This document shows positions 20,086-31,352 of a stretch of 64,000 nucleotides of DNA, one piece after another. Location: the NCBI GenBank assembly GCA_946902875.1, contig OX336353.1, positions 20,969,151 through 21,033,150 on the forward strand, given 5' to 3'. The DNA is from Nematopogon swammerdamellus. Lineage: Eukaryota > Arthropoda > Insecta > Lepidoptera > Adelidae. How positions within the stretch are numbered: position 1 is the first letter of the stretch; every line of letters begins with the position of its first letter. The notes under the pieces are model-generated. The model was not told the origin of the DNA. It saw only the letters and a list, made by a program, of their open reading frames with translations, and did not search any database. A program made the translations under genes and the position numbers.

Positions 20086-20403
20086 ATCTTTACTATGGGA
20101 ACATTTCGCGCTTTTTATGTTTGATTTCATTGCCGTACGCGAACGTGGTCGGCTGGGGTTACTTACGCTGAACTATTCCCGAAAATTAAGTTTTTGTGTG
20201 GAAGTACTCCAAAAAAAAAAAACTTTTCGTGTGGTTTATAAAAAAAAAATGTAAATACAATTTTTTTTTTGCCCTAACAATACTCAAAAAAGTAGTATCG
20301 AAAATTTTGTTTTTATGTGGCTGTAAAAAGAACCCAAACCTATTTTTAATTTGCTAATAATACATAATAAACAATAAAAAACAAAAGAAAAAGAATTCGC
20401 AAA

Positions 20404-20478
20404 AGTGAGATTCGAACCCGCGTAACTGGATTGAAAAGCAAAGCATATACCATTCAGCCATTGAGCTTACGTTTGCTA
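20404..20478 (-). repeat. tRNA-like sequence, probably a SINE head or tRNA pseudogene
   Basis: On the minus strand: GCTCAATGGCTGAATGG (box A-like) and GGGTTCGAATCTC (box B). The acceptor arms do not pair convincingly, so a working tRNA is not supported. Confidence 0.4.
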
Positions 20479-21692
20479 ATTCGAATTTCGCCTTCAGTTT
20501 AATCGCAACCAAGAAGACGGCACGGGGATGACGGGATGCCGACGTCCGTCCGCTCCGTCCGCGTCCGTGTCGTCGCCTCCGTCTATCCACGCTCGCGCAG
20601 TATATGTTGCGGTGCACATAAATCACTCGCTGTTATTTTAATAAACAAGGTGAATCCGACCGTCGCGTCGTCGCCGCCCATGCTTTCTTATCATGGTGTA
20701 ATATATATTATGTGTGATATAGAACACAAAAAAAATTTATACACCGAAAAAGTGCACAATTAATACAAAATTTAGCAATTTATGCAAAAAAATGTTTTTT
20801 CGGAATACCTACTTTAAAGGAAATATTCTGAAAAGTACTCCCACCTGCATCCTTTGCTCCTATGTTCAGTCTGGGGTCCTTCAAACATAATGTGAAGGTG
20901 CGGCTGACATCGTATTCGCAGCCCCGTAAATATCCGAATGCCCGTGGGCGCCATCAGACTACACTTACGCGTTAGTCTAACGTGCGCCATATGTCGCGCT
21001 TCCCATAAAAAAAAGTTATTGACAAAGGACCATGGACAAAAATGTATGACGACTGGGTTTACCCGCCAACAGAGATGAGAACTGTTAATATATTTTTTGC
21101 AGAATCCATGGGGTTATTTTGCTATAAATATATTTTTGTTTCTGTTTTACGACACATTATAAGATTTTTACTAATTCTAGGTACAAAAATTGCAAAAAAC
21201 CTCTCTAGCGCGTAAATGAAGCGTTGGATCTCAATGAAATATATACCAAAATGTTCTAGAAAATCCTTGGAGTGACATAGGATAGGTCAGTACTCAATTC
21301 TAATTACCAATTTGTATAAATTTGCTATAAATCATCACGTACATAGTGAATGCGTAAGTGCGAGCGAGCTAGACGTCCGTCAGTCAGTATATTTGCTCTG
21401 TCTGTCTCTCTCCTTCGTGCCGGTTACCGGCTAGGTGAAACGGGGCGCTGCGCGCCATCTGTGATCCAATTATTGTACTAATTGGCTGGTCATTGAGCGG
21501 AGCGCGCGCGGCGCGGCGCCGCCCCCGCCACCGCGCGCGGCGTGAGGAGCGGTGGGGGTGGGTTCGTACTTCTTCGTCGTGCACGCATCGCTTTTCCCAG
21601 GCGCGCGCGCGATCACTGAACACAGTGTGCCCCACTGAACACTGTATCGATAACCGGAAATGATTTTGATCTGGTGTTCGTTATTGGCTGGG

Positions 21693-21724
<32 letters not shown>

Positions 21725-21761
21725 GTGTTTTAATATTGACGAAAACTAATGAGTATTGAAA
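20479..21761. other. Non-coding, with GC island and CATA microsatellite
   Basis: GC-rich patches near 20520-20600 and 21480-21560, a (CATA)n run at about 21690-21715, and otherwise AT-rich DNA without supported ORFs. Confidence 0.4.
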
Positions 21762-22132
21762 AAAAAAAGTTTTAAAAAACATAAAACCGACTTCCTAAAA
21801 AAAGTAAAACTAAAAAACTATTTAAAAAAAAATATAAAAACCGCCTTCAAAAATATATGAAATAAAAACCTAAAAAAAAAAACGAACCCTAGAGTTGAAG
21901 GCGGTGCTAAAAAGGCTACACAAATCACAAAGGATATTATCATCCGCTCATGTTTTCTTTCATGCATCATTTTGCTTGCTTTAGCACCGCCTTCAACTCT
22001 AGGGTTCGTTTTTTTTTTTAGGTTTTTATTTCATATATTTTTGAAGGCGGTTTTTATATTTTTATTTTAAATAGTTTTTTAGTTTTACTTTTTTTAGGAA
22101 GTCGGTTTTATGTTTTTTAAAACTTTTTTTTT
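21762..22132. mobile_element. Long foldback element, ~150-nt arms
   Basis: Arms 21762-21911 and 21980-22132 are near-perfect inverse copies (key block CTAGAGTTGAAGGCGGTGCT) around a 68-nt loop. A related foldback lies at 39697-39877, and both are followed by the same GC hairpin. Confidence 0.75.
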
Positions 22133-22182
22133 ATTTCACAGTTTTTTTAGTAATTTTTTGCTATTAATGTACTCGGCGGAAT

Positions 22183-22235
22183 CGCTCGGCCTTCGGCCTC
22201 GCGATTCCGCCTCGCTTTCCAATCCGATCTTGACC
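22183..22235 (+). repeat. GC hairpin of the foldback family
   Basis: GGAATCGC..GGCC TTC GGCC..GCGATTCC forms a nested perfect stem. The same sequence occurs at 39937-39970. Confidence 0.65.
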
Positions 22236-22253
22236 CAATTAAAATAGGACCAC

Positions 22254-22590
22254 GTCAGCTTCGATAGCTCAGTGGTGCAGACAGTCAACTGTCGCTATTG
22301 AATTTTAAGCAACGCTGGGTTCGGTCAGTACTTAGATGACCGCTGACCGTTGGAGGCTGACCAAGGTTCGGATTCCTCGTAAAACTGTAAGTCCCTTCCC
22401 TCGTAATCTTACTTGGTGGTAGGGTTTAACCTTCCCGGGTTGGTACCACCGCACTGAATTAAACGTCGGTCGAAACGGCTATGTAAATAGTTTGTGTTTT
22501 CCGACCAGTTCAGTGTAGTCAGCACGATCAAAGGGGGAAGCACTGACATGGCACTGGTGTTATGGGCTGAAATCACGGACGTTGTAGGTG
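22254..22590 (+). repeat. SINE family 1, 3' truncated
   Basis: Head with TCGATAGCTCAGTGGTGCAG and GGTTCGGATTCC, then central and tail modules. It runs into a tandem repeat after GTTGTAGGTGATG. Confidence 0.7.
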
Positions 22591-22593
22591 ATG

Positions 22594-22797
22594 TTGCAGA
22601 ACTTAGTAGAATGGACAGACATAAACGTGTTACGGAACCCTACTTTTATTATAAAATAACCGTCGGAGGACCTTGGTTGAAAATTGTAAAATTTAGTAGA
22701 AAAGACAGACATGCATTTGTTACGGAACCCTACATTCATTTTGCAGAACTTAGTAGAATGGACAGACATAAACGTGTTACCGAACCCTACTGAACAG
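22594..22797 (+). repeat. Three tandem units around GACAGACATAAACGTGTTAC
   Basis: The unit AACTTAGTAGAATGGACAGA...GGAACCCTAC occurs at about 22600, 22690 and 22748. Confidence 0.6.
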
Positions 22798-22972
22798 TTG
22801 CACTCCGGGAGTGCCGGCAGATCCCGTGCCACTCTAACTTAACCCTTAATGCAATGACTTAAGGTTTCATTTTAAAAATGACGCTGACGCGATGTCGCGA
22901 ATTATACATTTTTTACCCACCTAAAAAGTGCCAAGCGCCGCTAAAGAAGTTTTCACTTCAAAAACCTCAGGG
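22797..22972 (+). repeat. Dispersed repeat, intact copy of the 50595-51055 locus
   Basis: Begins GCACTCCGGGAGTGCCGGCA, continues ACTTAACCCTTAATGCAATG and ends near GAAGTTTTCACTTCAAAA. At 50595-51055 the same repeat is split by a SINE. Confidence 0.65.
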
Positions 22973-23729
22973 TTATCCCCTTTCAAATAAAAAAAAAAAG
23001 AATTTTCAAAATCGGCCCACAATTGACGGAGTAATCGCGTAACAAACATCCAAAAAAAGAAAACATACCGTCGAATTGAGAATCTTTTAGGTCTAAAGTA
23101 AATTTCTCGTGAAGACAAATGCAACGAGCCCAAACACGATGGGTTTATCATGTGTAGTTTAGGAGTTCCTATGGCCACCTTCTGTCTCCATCATCAAACC
23201 AGCTCGATGGTACTCGGTACAGTAGGTACTGGCCAGGTACCATAATAAATTAAGCGCCGGTCGGAAAAGATAAAAAAATTTCAAATTTAGAATATTCATG
23301 AAACAAGGGTCCGAATATGTATCACTAGTATATCGATTCATGTATTTCAACAGGACAGAGAAAATTTCAAAATATTAGGTATTTAATACTTTTTAGTTTT
23401 TTTTTTTTTTGTTTTTTGGAAATCGGTTTAATATTTTTTAAAACAGTTTTTATTTCATTCTTTTTAGTAATATTACATAAAAAAGAATAATCGAAATCGA
23501 ATAATCGAAATCGATTGAAGTGGTACAGAATTATTCGCCATATGTGTCAGACTGCAAATTGCTGAATAAGTCCACATCACAAATGTTTTGCTGAAGGTAA
23601 CCACACACCATACTAATTTATCAAACTGAAAATTGCCGAAAACGACCACATCACAAGTTTTGCTGAAGGTAACCACACACCATAGTATTATGCTGATTTT
23701 TCGAAAACCACTGAACCAATTTCGATAAA
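22973..23729. other. AT-rich repeat-derived DNA
   Basis: Contains duplicated GGTAACCACACACCATA segments (23597 and 23669 areas) and no supported gene. Confidence 0.4.
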
Positions 23730-23912
23730 ATTGAAATGGGACCACCTCGGAAGTATGACCTAACTAACAAAAAAAGAATTTTCTAAATCGGCCCTCAATT
23801 GACGGAGAAATCGTGTTACAAACATACAAAAAAATAAAAATAAAAAAAAAAATAAAAAAAAAAACATACAGACGAATTGAGAACCTCCTCCTTTTTTGGA
23901 AGTCGGTTAAAA
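23730..23912 (+). repeat. Dispersed repeat ending AACCTCCTCCTTTTTTGGAA
   Basis: GGGACCACCT ... AAATCGGCCCTCAATTGACG ... CCTCCTCCTTTTTTGGAAGTCGGTT, also at 40005-40150 and partly at 22980-23075. Confidence 0.6.
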
Positions 23913-24284
23913 AGAGCAATTGTCGACGTTAATGTAAAAAAAATATACAATATACAGGTATTACAAAGTATGTATGTTGAAGTCCCGCGACGGACGGACT
24001 GACAGACAGACGGACAGAAACCAAAGCGATCTCATAAGGGTCCCTTTTTCGCAATTTTGCGACGGGACCCTAAAAATTAATGTTTCGTGTACCTATGTCT
24101 CTTGTCACCGAATTTCAATATGGCTATATAGGGTGTTACGATGACCATGTCATTAACTTCGGGAGGGTTACTTATACACTCAAATAAACAGGTTACGCAA
24201 AAAAAAAATGTTTTTAGCATTACTTTTCGAGAAATTTAACAAAACATGTTTGTTACCTAAATATTATCAGATCAACCTGTGTAC
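23913..24284. other. No gene seen
   Basis: Contains a CGACGGACGGACTGACAGAC stretch typical of dispersed repeats. Nothing else is supported. Confidence 0.4.
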
Positions 24285-24586
24285 CATTAGCAGTAGGTAA
24301 CTTGCAGTGTACGGACGGGACATTGATCCCGTCCGTACCGTACCGTACTATGTTCAAACAGCTGTTTGTTGTAGGTAAGTCACAACTCACAAGGTCACTA
24401 GATCTGTGTGTAACAGTAGGTAAGTCGCATCGTACGGGGTCAATGACCGTGTTGAAACACAGAACAGCTGTTTGTTGTAAGTAAGTCACAACTCACAAGG
24501 TCACTAGATCTGTGTGTAACAGTAGGAAAGTCGCATTGTACGGGGTCAATGACCGTGTTGAAACACAGAACAGCTGTTTGTTGTGT
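24285..24586 (+). repeat. Tandem repeat, ~106-bp period, nearly three units
   Basis: AGCTGTTTGTTGTAGGTAAG recurs at about 24361, 24468 and (altered) 24573. The first unit is divergent with a GACGGGACATTGATCCCGTC hairpin. Confidence 0.75.
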
Positions 24587-24799
24587 GAGAGGATAGTGTG
24601 TATGTAGGTACGTGTTCTTCTTCTATGCGCACCAGTAGTAGTTGTCTTCCGTTATCAAGTCGAGGCATAAAGACGCCCCAATCTCGGAACCGTTGCTCCG
24701 CTCCCAAGATGGTGCGTCCACATACACGCACACCGTCTAGCTGCTCATACATCAACACAGCAGCAGCTAAGTTCCAATTGGAGTTGGAGTCTCGGTAAC

Positions 24800-25080
24800 A
24801 TCACCATATCCGCGTCGCGCGTCGGTGAATCGATACGGCGCGGCGGCGCGGCGGCATTTTGAAATTGCGAAATAATGTGCTCTCTCGCGGACCGCCGCTA
24901 AGACACTGAGACGGACGCGACGCACCGCGCGCCGCGCCGCCCGCGCGCGACACATGCGCGCGGAGCGGGCGCATGCAATGCAAGCGCGTCGGCGGCGTGG
25001 CGAGCGAGCGCTTCGGAGGCGGCTTTCGTCAAAGGAAAGCCTTTGTGCCGCACCGCCTGCCGACGTCGCGCGCACTAGGT
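24800..25080. other. CpG-rich island
   Basis: Very CpG-rich 280 bp, open in several frames because of composition. No splice-linked gene is seen. Confidence 0.35.
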
Positions 25081-25498
25081 AAGTACCTACGTTTCGTGTT
25101 TGGCAAGAAGGGTCTAAGCATGATTCGTTTTTAGGGCTATTTGATTAAAATGTTTTGTTCGGAGATCTTAGGAGAAAAAATGGTCCTATAAACATATGTT
25201 TTTTTTTACGTAAAGTGTTTATTTGAGTGTGTATGTAACCCTCCCGAAGTTAATGACATGGTCAGCGAAACACCTTATATACATGCGAGTGTGATTATTC
25301 TCATAGCCAGGGGTGTACTATGCAGGAAGCGCCATTACCCAGGCCACAGTAAACGAGTAGGGCAACTGGAGCCCATTTATAAAATAACTATCTACGCTGC
25401 TCCATGCCACCAGGGATGTCACACACAACTCACAACACTAACATTGTAGTGCGCCGTACCACAACTCACAACACTAACAGGTAGTGAGCTCATTATTA
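25081..25498. other. No gene seen
   Basis: Mixed composition; a TCACAACACTAACA motif is duplicated near 25430 and 25460. Confidence 0.35.
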
Positions 25499-25797
25499 TT
25501 ATAATTTTTTTTTATTGCTACCGAACTTTAGAGGTTGAAGGTCCTTTGTGAGTACAGAGTCACCAATCAGGCGAATGGCTCGTCGCTGAATAGAATCCAA
25601 GGCTGAAAGAAGGTACTCAGGGGAACCCTCCCAAAGATGACTGCAATATTCCATCACCGGTCTTACTTGTGCTTTGTAGAGTGTAAGCAGTTGGGCCGGC
25701 GTGAAAAATCGCCGACATCGGTAAAGGATCTCTAATTTTCGAGACGCTAGTTTCGCCTTGGACTCTATGAACGATCGAAACCCAACGTCCCTGGACG
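25499..25797 (-). pseudogene. jockey-like LINE ORF2 C-terminal fragment
   Basis: Minus-strand frame reads RCRRFFTPAQLLTLYKAQVR, PVMEYCSHLWEG and LDSIQRRAIRLIGD, signatures of the region after the RT domain in jockey-clade elements. It is 5'-truncated at a purine-rich microsatellite. Confidence 0.8.
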
Positions 25798-26075
25798 TCT
25801 GGAAGGGAGATAGAAAGAGAGAGATAGAAAGATAGAGAGATAGAAAGAGATATAAAAAGAGAGGTATAAAGAGAGAGAGAGAGATAGAAAGAGAGTGAGA
25901 TAGAAAAAGAGAGAGATAGAAGGAGTGAGATAGAAAGAGTGAGATAGATAGAAAGAGTGAGATACAAAGAGTGAGATAGAAAGAGTGACATAGACAGAGA
26001 GAGATAGAAAGAGATAGAAAGAGAGGGAGAGAGAGAGAGACAGAGGGAGAGAGGGAGAGAGAGAGAGAAAAAGTC
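25798..26075. repeat. Purine-rich microsatellite (AGAGATAGAA)n
   Basis: About 280 bp of imperfect GAGATAGAAAGA units. The long Ser/Leu ORFs on the minus strand are artefacts of this repeat. Confidence 0.9.
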
Positions 26076-26104
26076 AATGGAGTCAGTTTCCATAAAAAAA
26101 TATA

Positions 26105-26437
26105 CATACATATCACACACGCTGAAACCCGACAATCGGGGTAAGCAGAGTAATCGGTGTTGTTCTGCAAGAACTCTGGTAAATTACAGCACAACACCGA
26201 CCACCACGTTTCGCAAAGCATTCGAACAAGATTTAATCGATCAAGCAGCAAGTAAGGCACAAAGACCCACCTGCTGCATGACTCGACGAAAGTACCGTGC
26301 CAAGGTGAGAGGTGGCGGTCCTGTCGCCCTTTAGCACGGCATCTTGTTCTTATCTCTTAGTCGCCTTTTACAACATGCATACATGCGAGATGCAGGGGGC
26401 CTATTCTTTGTAAGTACCGGCCCCACACGGCACACGG
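26105..26437 (-). repeat. Dispersed repeat family 3, minus orientation
   Basis: Inverse of 47686-47995, ending in the GTACCGGCCCCACACGG terminus. Confidence 0.7.
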
Positions 26438-26647
26438 TAAAAAATAACAAAACAAAAAAAAATTGTGCGGGGCGGCCATCACGGACTACAAGCGAGGGAA
26501 GTGAGAATGTAAGTAGTGGTTGTGTACGGACAGCGTGCGCTGGCGCGCGCTTGTGTGAGTGCGAAATCGGCGCACTTGTATGAAGACGGTTAACTAGTCT
26601 GTTTAAACTATGCCCAGGCGGACTACATTTTATTTTTATTGGTATTT

Positions 26648-27128
26648 TGATAATTTGTTCATAGTACGCTAAGGGGGGGTTCTGTATCATATAGGGAGTA
26701 AAACCTATATAATTTTTTTTGGACCTTGGGCTTTTTTTTATGTAAAATATTTTTTTATGTACTTAAATAAAAAAATAGGTGGTTGATTTTTATAGCCTAA
26801 TCGATTCAGTTTCATAACAGTAACTAAAAAGTCTTCATTACCATTATGATGTAACACGTGTAAGTTGGTAAAAAAAATCAAATTCTTTCTATTCCATACT
26901 AATAAAACTAAAATTGTGGCTTTTCACAATTTCTGAAGGAAATATCTATGTGTTGGAAGACTTTTTTGTTCCTGGCATGAAACTGAAACGATTAAGAAAA
27001 TTTTTTTTTTACATTTTACCTAAAAAAAAAAAAAAATTTGTAAAAAAAAATATTCTTTGTTCTTCAAAAGTGATCTATTTCCGATACAGAACCTCCCCTT
27101 AGCGTACTATGAACTAATTTTCAAAGAC
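26648..27128. mobile_element. MITE, ~480 bp, with TIRs (copy 1)
   Basis: Inverse termini carry GTTCATAGTACGCTAAGG and CCTTAGCGTACTATGAAC. The interior matches 30765-31255 in inverse orientation. Confidence 0.75.
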
Positions 27129-27380
27129 ATCTTTCTTTTCTTTTATGTGTATTTGTGCAAAATACAATTATATGTGTGTACCATGGGTGTGGGTTTGTAC
27201 CTACATACATAGCTATGTGTAATTAACAATGGTCGGATTTTCGGGGGACATTGCAGGGTCGAACTATCACAACATATTTTTCAAGCAATATTTTTTTTTT
27301 ATTTTATTTCATTAACTTTAAATAAATTTTATTTACCTAATAATATTGTTATAAACCCTTACTTAATAATTTAAAATTAT
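27129..27380. other. AT-rich DNA, no gene
   Basis: No ORF or repeat recognised. Confidence 0.3.
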
Positions 27381-27689
27381 CGAGGGCTTACTTCAAGAAT
27401 GCATTAAGTCAGAAAAAGTAGTTTTGAGATAATCAAGATTTAAAGTTTACAAAATAAAAATAAAAAAATGTACTTATATTTACAATATCAGTATTATGTA
27501 CCGAGATTTATTATCTATCGAGGTTAAAAATGTTATTAAAGAAAAAAATTATATGTTAACACAATACCACGTTTTATTCAAAAGTGTAGGAGAAGGTACT
27601 GACTTAGTGTATTTTGTTTGATGATTAATTTTGCAGTAAAATAAAAATACTGTGTTAAGTCTTATAGTCATTTAATGAAAAAGACAGTT

Positions 27690-28905
27690 GTTGTTGGTGC
27701 TTTGGTTTGAGGTTGGCTCTAGGCCTGCAAACTAGTCCCGCTTGGTTGGGGATCTTGTGAAAAACCCCGCGATCTCCAGCTACCCCAGCCAGGCTATGTC
27801 ATGGAATGCCTTTCATGGAAGAAAGCCACAATTCGACTGGGGCGTCTGCAGACCGCTGCAACGGAAGATGGAGAACGGAGTACGTCCCTTCGTTGATTGT
27901 CAAACACACTGCACTCCAACAAAACATGCTCGGTCATTTCGTTCGTCGCCAAACATCCCCTGCACGGTGGACTATCCGTATTACCCACGGTGTGTAGATG
28001 TTTATTTAGTGAGCAGTGGCCGCTCATAAGACCAACGGCTATTCTCAGCTTAGCCCGGGCCAGATTGATAAGCTTCAGAGCCAGCCTTTGGTCTGGTTTA
28101 GGAAGAGCAGCTCTCGACTGTCTGCACTCTACGAGGCCCTTCCACCTGTCCCTGTGTTTCCGTGATGTCGACGCGTCGTGATTATCACGAGTTCCGCTCC
28201 TTTGGGTATAGTTCTGGAGCCTCTTCGGGCGACGTCATCAGAACTGTCATTTCTGTCGTCATCGTTGTGGCCTTTTATCCACTGGAGGATCACCTTGTTA
28301 TTATTACCTGAAACCTTCTCCAGGGCCTCATGACATTGAAGTACCAGGCCTGAGGTACACCTCTTGCTCTTCAGTGACATAAGAGTCGCTGCGCTGTCTG
28401 AGAGTGTCTCTGTACTCTCCGTACTCGCCGAGCATGTTTTGTTGTAGTGCAGTATGCTTGACATACGCGCATCTCAGTCCCAGCGGTTGCCGCTTGTAGC
28501 ACCCCGATTACTTCCATTTGGAAAACTGTTGAGTGTGCACCAAGTCGTACTGATCTATTAATGTTCAGCTCCCATGAGAAAATGCCCGCACCGGTCCAAC
28601 TGCTTGTCCGTGACCCGTCTGTGAAGATTCTTAGTTCCGTCTCACTAGATGGGCCGGGGGTTGGTCCTTAATAAGGGTAGTTCACTGCACACCGTGTGCA
28701 GGACACTTGTGTGCTTTACCGGTTCGTCCCCTTTTCATAATCCTAGTACCTTGAGTCTGAAGTGGACGCCGCTGCCTCCTGTTTGACACATAGGTCCAGC
28801 GTTGATACAGAGTATGGCTTCAGTGGTGGCCGTGGGTTTAGCGCATACAATCCGTAATATCCTTGGAGGCAAGCCTCTGCAGCTTCTCTAATTGCATCGT
28901 TGATT
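27690..28905 (-). mobile_element. LINE fragment (RNase H-bearing, R1/jockey-like) with 12-bp target duplication
   Basis: The insert is bounded by AAAAAGACAGTT at 27678-27689 and 28906-28917, a clear target site duplication. Minus-strand translation shows ILQWIKGHNDDDRND and DDVARRGS, the end of a retroelement RNase H domain, then a cysteine-bearing C-terminus (PPCRGC...HVLLEC). Frames are broken, so it is a dead 5'-truncated copy. Confidence 0.8.
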
Positions 28906-29199
28906 AAAAAGACAGTTTTACGGGCAGTATTAGAATTTTTCAGTGAATTACAATGATGGTTGCTACTAAACTAGTTGTGTTGATCTTCTTCTATCAATCA
29001 CGATTACCAGAGTGAAAACGCTTCCTTCATTTTGCTAAAAAAAACTTTTTTAACTAGATAACCTCAAATTACAATAGCTCACTAACAAATTCACTCAGCG
29101 AATGCTTGAGGTGTCATCCACGATTCAGTATTGCAAGTACACAATTCTAATTTATGTCGATTTAATGCATCGGCCAGTGTAGTTGTTAACAACAACCAC

Positions 29200-29765
29200 T
29201 TCAAGTAATATCGCCAAGAATACATTAAGTCCGACTTAGTGCTTTTCGCAGTACGTTTTGACGACGTTTCTAAAAATCGCATCTTCGTAGATGCACTAAG
29301 TGACTTAATGTATTTTTGAAAATGATTTCGTTAAGTCCCAGTAAGCCAAAACCGCAACATGAAATGCATTAAGTCACTTAATGCTTTATTGTAGAATAGT
29401 ATTCTACCACGAATTATTGAAATTGTATTTTTGAAATAACACTAAGTAGACTTAATGCATTCCAGAAGAATAACTTTTTGCGATTCACATAAAAAACATT
29501 TACAGTAAGGCACTAAATTGTACTTAGTGTATTTACGTTGACTATAATTTCAACAATAATCAGAACTTAGTGCCATTCTATTCGAATCATGTCATTTAGT
29601 GCTTTTTGCTTGTACAAAGTAGTGATATTATGACTTAATGCTATAGCTATCTTTGGATCTCGTCAGTGTACGACTTAGTGTGTTTTTGAAGAATGTAGCG
29701 CAAAAAATTATGAACAAAACTGTATAATTAAGTCAAAATCGAATTTTTTTGACATAGTGCATTCT
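29200..29765. repeat. Array of ACTTAGTGC / GCATTAAGT motifs in both orientations
   Basis: At least a dozen degenerate copies, several as head-to-head pairs such as CACTAAGTGACTTAATG and GCATTAAGTCACTTAATGC. Subterminal arrays like this often bind a transposase. Confidence 0.7.
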
Positions 29766-29780
29766 TGAAGTAAGCCCTCG

Positions 29781-30065
29781 TTATAATTATTTATATATTA
29801 ATATTTATAGAATTTTTTTTATTTTTGATTACTTTAAGGACAGAAAAAAAAGGGATTGTCTGTCCGATGCAATATTTTCTTAAAAAATCTGTAAAATGTC
29901 GATGGTTCAGTTTTATCCAAGGAATGTTGGCGCAAATCATATCATTGCAAGATCAAAAAAAATCTTGCTGATTCATTCTTCTCACTTTACCTTCATGCGC
30001 AATTGAGCTTATGTGTTTTTCGACATTTGACTTTCTTGAACAGTGAATCAGTATATTGCACACGT
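29781..30065. other. No gene seen
   Basis: AT-rich flank between two TIR elements. Confidence 0.3.
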
Positions 30066-30450
30066 TGCATTCGCCGTTTCCTTGTGGTCATACTTGTTTG
30101 TCATATCAATATGACTACGAGGACATGTATATCCTCGTTGTCATATCTATGACTATTAAAGATGCGTCCTCGTAGTCATACTCACATTTTCCTTCCAGGC
30201 TTTCCACTCCGACCAACTAAACGGACCAACTAGTTGTGCAGAATGAAACTCGATGAAGGCATTTATTCCAATCCAACCAACTAGTTGATCAGATATTTTA
30301 AACGATTTAATTTGGTAAAATTTTATTCCCAACGAATCAACTGGATAAACGGTTATTCCGACCAACTGAATCGACCAACTGGTTGCACAGAATGGGCTTT
30401 CCACTCCGACCAACTGAACTGACCAATTAAGACTACTGGGAACGGTTCTA

Positions 30451-30714
30451 AAGTACCAGGGCAGCAGAAATTTAAAGGAGGTTTCCATAATTTTATATAA
30501 GTTAATCGCTATTATAATAATAATAGCGAATAACTTATAAGGAAACCTATTCGAAAACGCGTATTCATGGTATTCAATAATAGTTGCCAGCATTTATTCA
30601 TTCATCCAAGGCCAGGGAGAGGCCAGGATTCTCTCGCTATTATTATTATTATAGCTATTAACATATATATAAAATTATGGAAACTTCCTTTAAATTTCTG
30701 CTGCCCTGGTACTT
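30451..30714. repeat. Foldback inside the 1.3-kb element
   Basis: Arms about 30451-30529 and 30634-30714 are inverse copies (AGTACCAGGGCAGCAGAAAT ... TTTCTGCTGCCCTGGTACT). Confidence 0.65.
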
Positions 30715-30764
30715 TGGTGACTTCATGTTTGTTAATGTTTCTTAATCCTGGCCTATATATATAA

Positions 30765-31255
30765 GGTCTTTCAAAATTAGTTCAGAGTACGCTAAGGGGG
30801 GGTTCTGTATCGTAAATAGATCACTTTTGAAGAACAAAGAATTTTTTTTTTACAAAATAATTTTTTTTAATATAAAATGTAAAAAAAATAATTTTGTAAT
30901 CATTTCAGTTTCATGCCAGGAACAAAAAAGTCTTCCAACACATAGATCTCTTTCTTTCAGAAATTGTGAAAAACCACAATTTTAGTTTTATTAGTATGGA
31001 ATAGAAAGAATTTGATTTTTTTTACCAGCTTACACGTGTTAGATCATAATGGTGATGAAGACTTTTTTGTTACTGTTATGAAACTGAATCGATTAGGCTA
31101 TAAAAATCAACCACCTATTTTTTTATTTAAATACATAAAAAAATATTTTACATAAAAAAAAATCCAAAGTCCAAAAAATTTTATATAGGTTTTACTCCCT
31201 ATATGATACAGAACCCCCCCTTAGCGTACTCTGAACTCATTTTGAAAGACCTTAT
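30765..31255. mobile_element. MITE, ~480 bp, with TIRs (copy 2, inverse to copy 1)
   Basis: Termini GGTCTTTCAAAATTAGTTCA and TTTTGAAAGACC with inner AGTACGCTAAGGGGGGG. The body is the reverse complement of 26648-27128. A lone terminus is also seen near 41430-41470. Confidence 0.75.
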
Positions 31256-31352
31256 ATAATAGTCATACTGATATGACAACGAGGATATACATGTCCTCGT
31301 AGTCATATTGATATGACAAACTAGTATGACTACAAGGAAACGGCGGTTGCAT

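Larger units (their letters stand above)
27381..29780. mobile_element. 2.4-kb TIR element with subterminal motif array
   Basis: Termini CGAGGGCTTACTTCAAGAAT and ATTCTTGAAGTAAGCCCTCG are perfect inverse copies, flanked on both sides by TTAT. Both ends, mainly the right, carry many ACTTAGTGC / GCATTAAGT motifs. It is interrupted by a LINE. No transposase is seen, so non-autonomous. Class unassigned. Confidence 0.7.
30066..31352. mobile_element. 1.3-kb TIR element, ~90-bp termini, with nested insertions
   Basis: Left 30066-30158 and right 31262-31352 are inverse (TATGACTACGAGGACATGTA, CGCCGTTTCCTTGTxGTCAT). Inside are repeated GACCAACT motifs, a foldback and a MITE. Confidence 0.7.

Noticed and set aside
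20404..20478. Functional tRNA gene
   Set aside because: Box A and B are present but the acceptor and anticodon stems do not pair properly; fits a SINE head or pseudogene.
25798..26260. Long Ser/Leu/Ile ORFs resembling a membrane protein
   Set aside because: Translation of a purine-rich microsatellite fused to a LINE tail.
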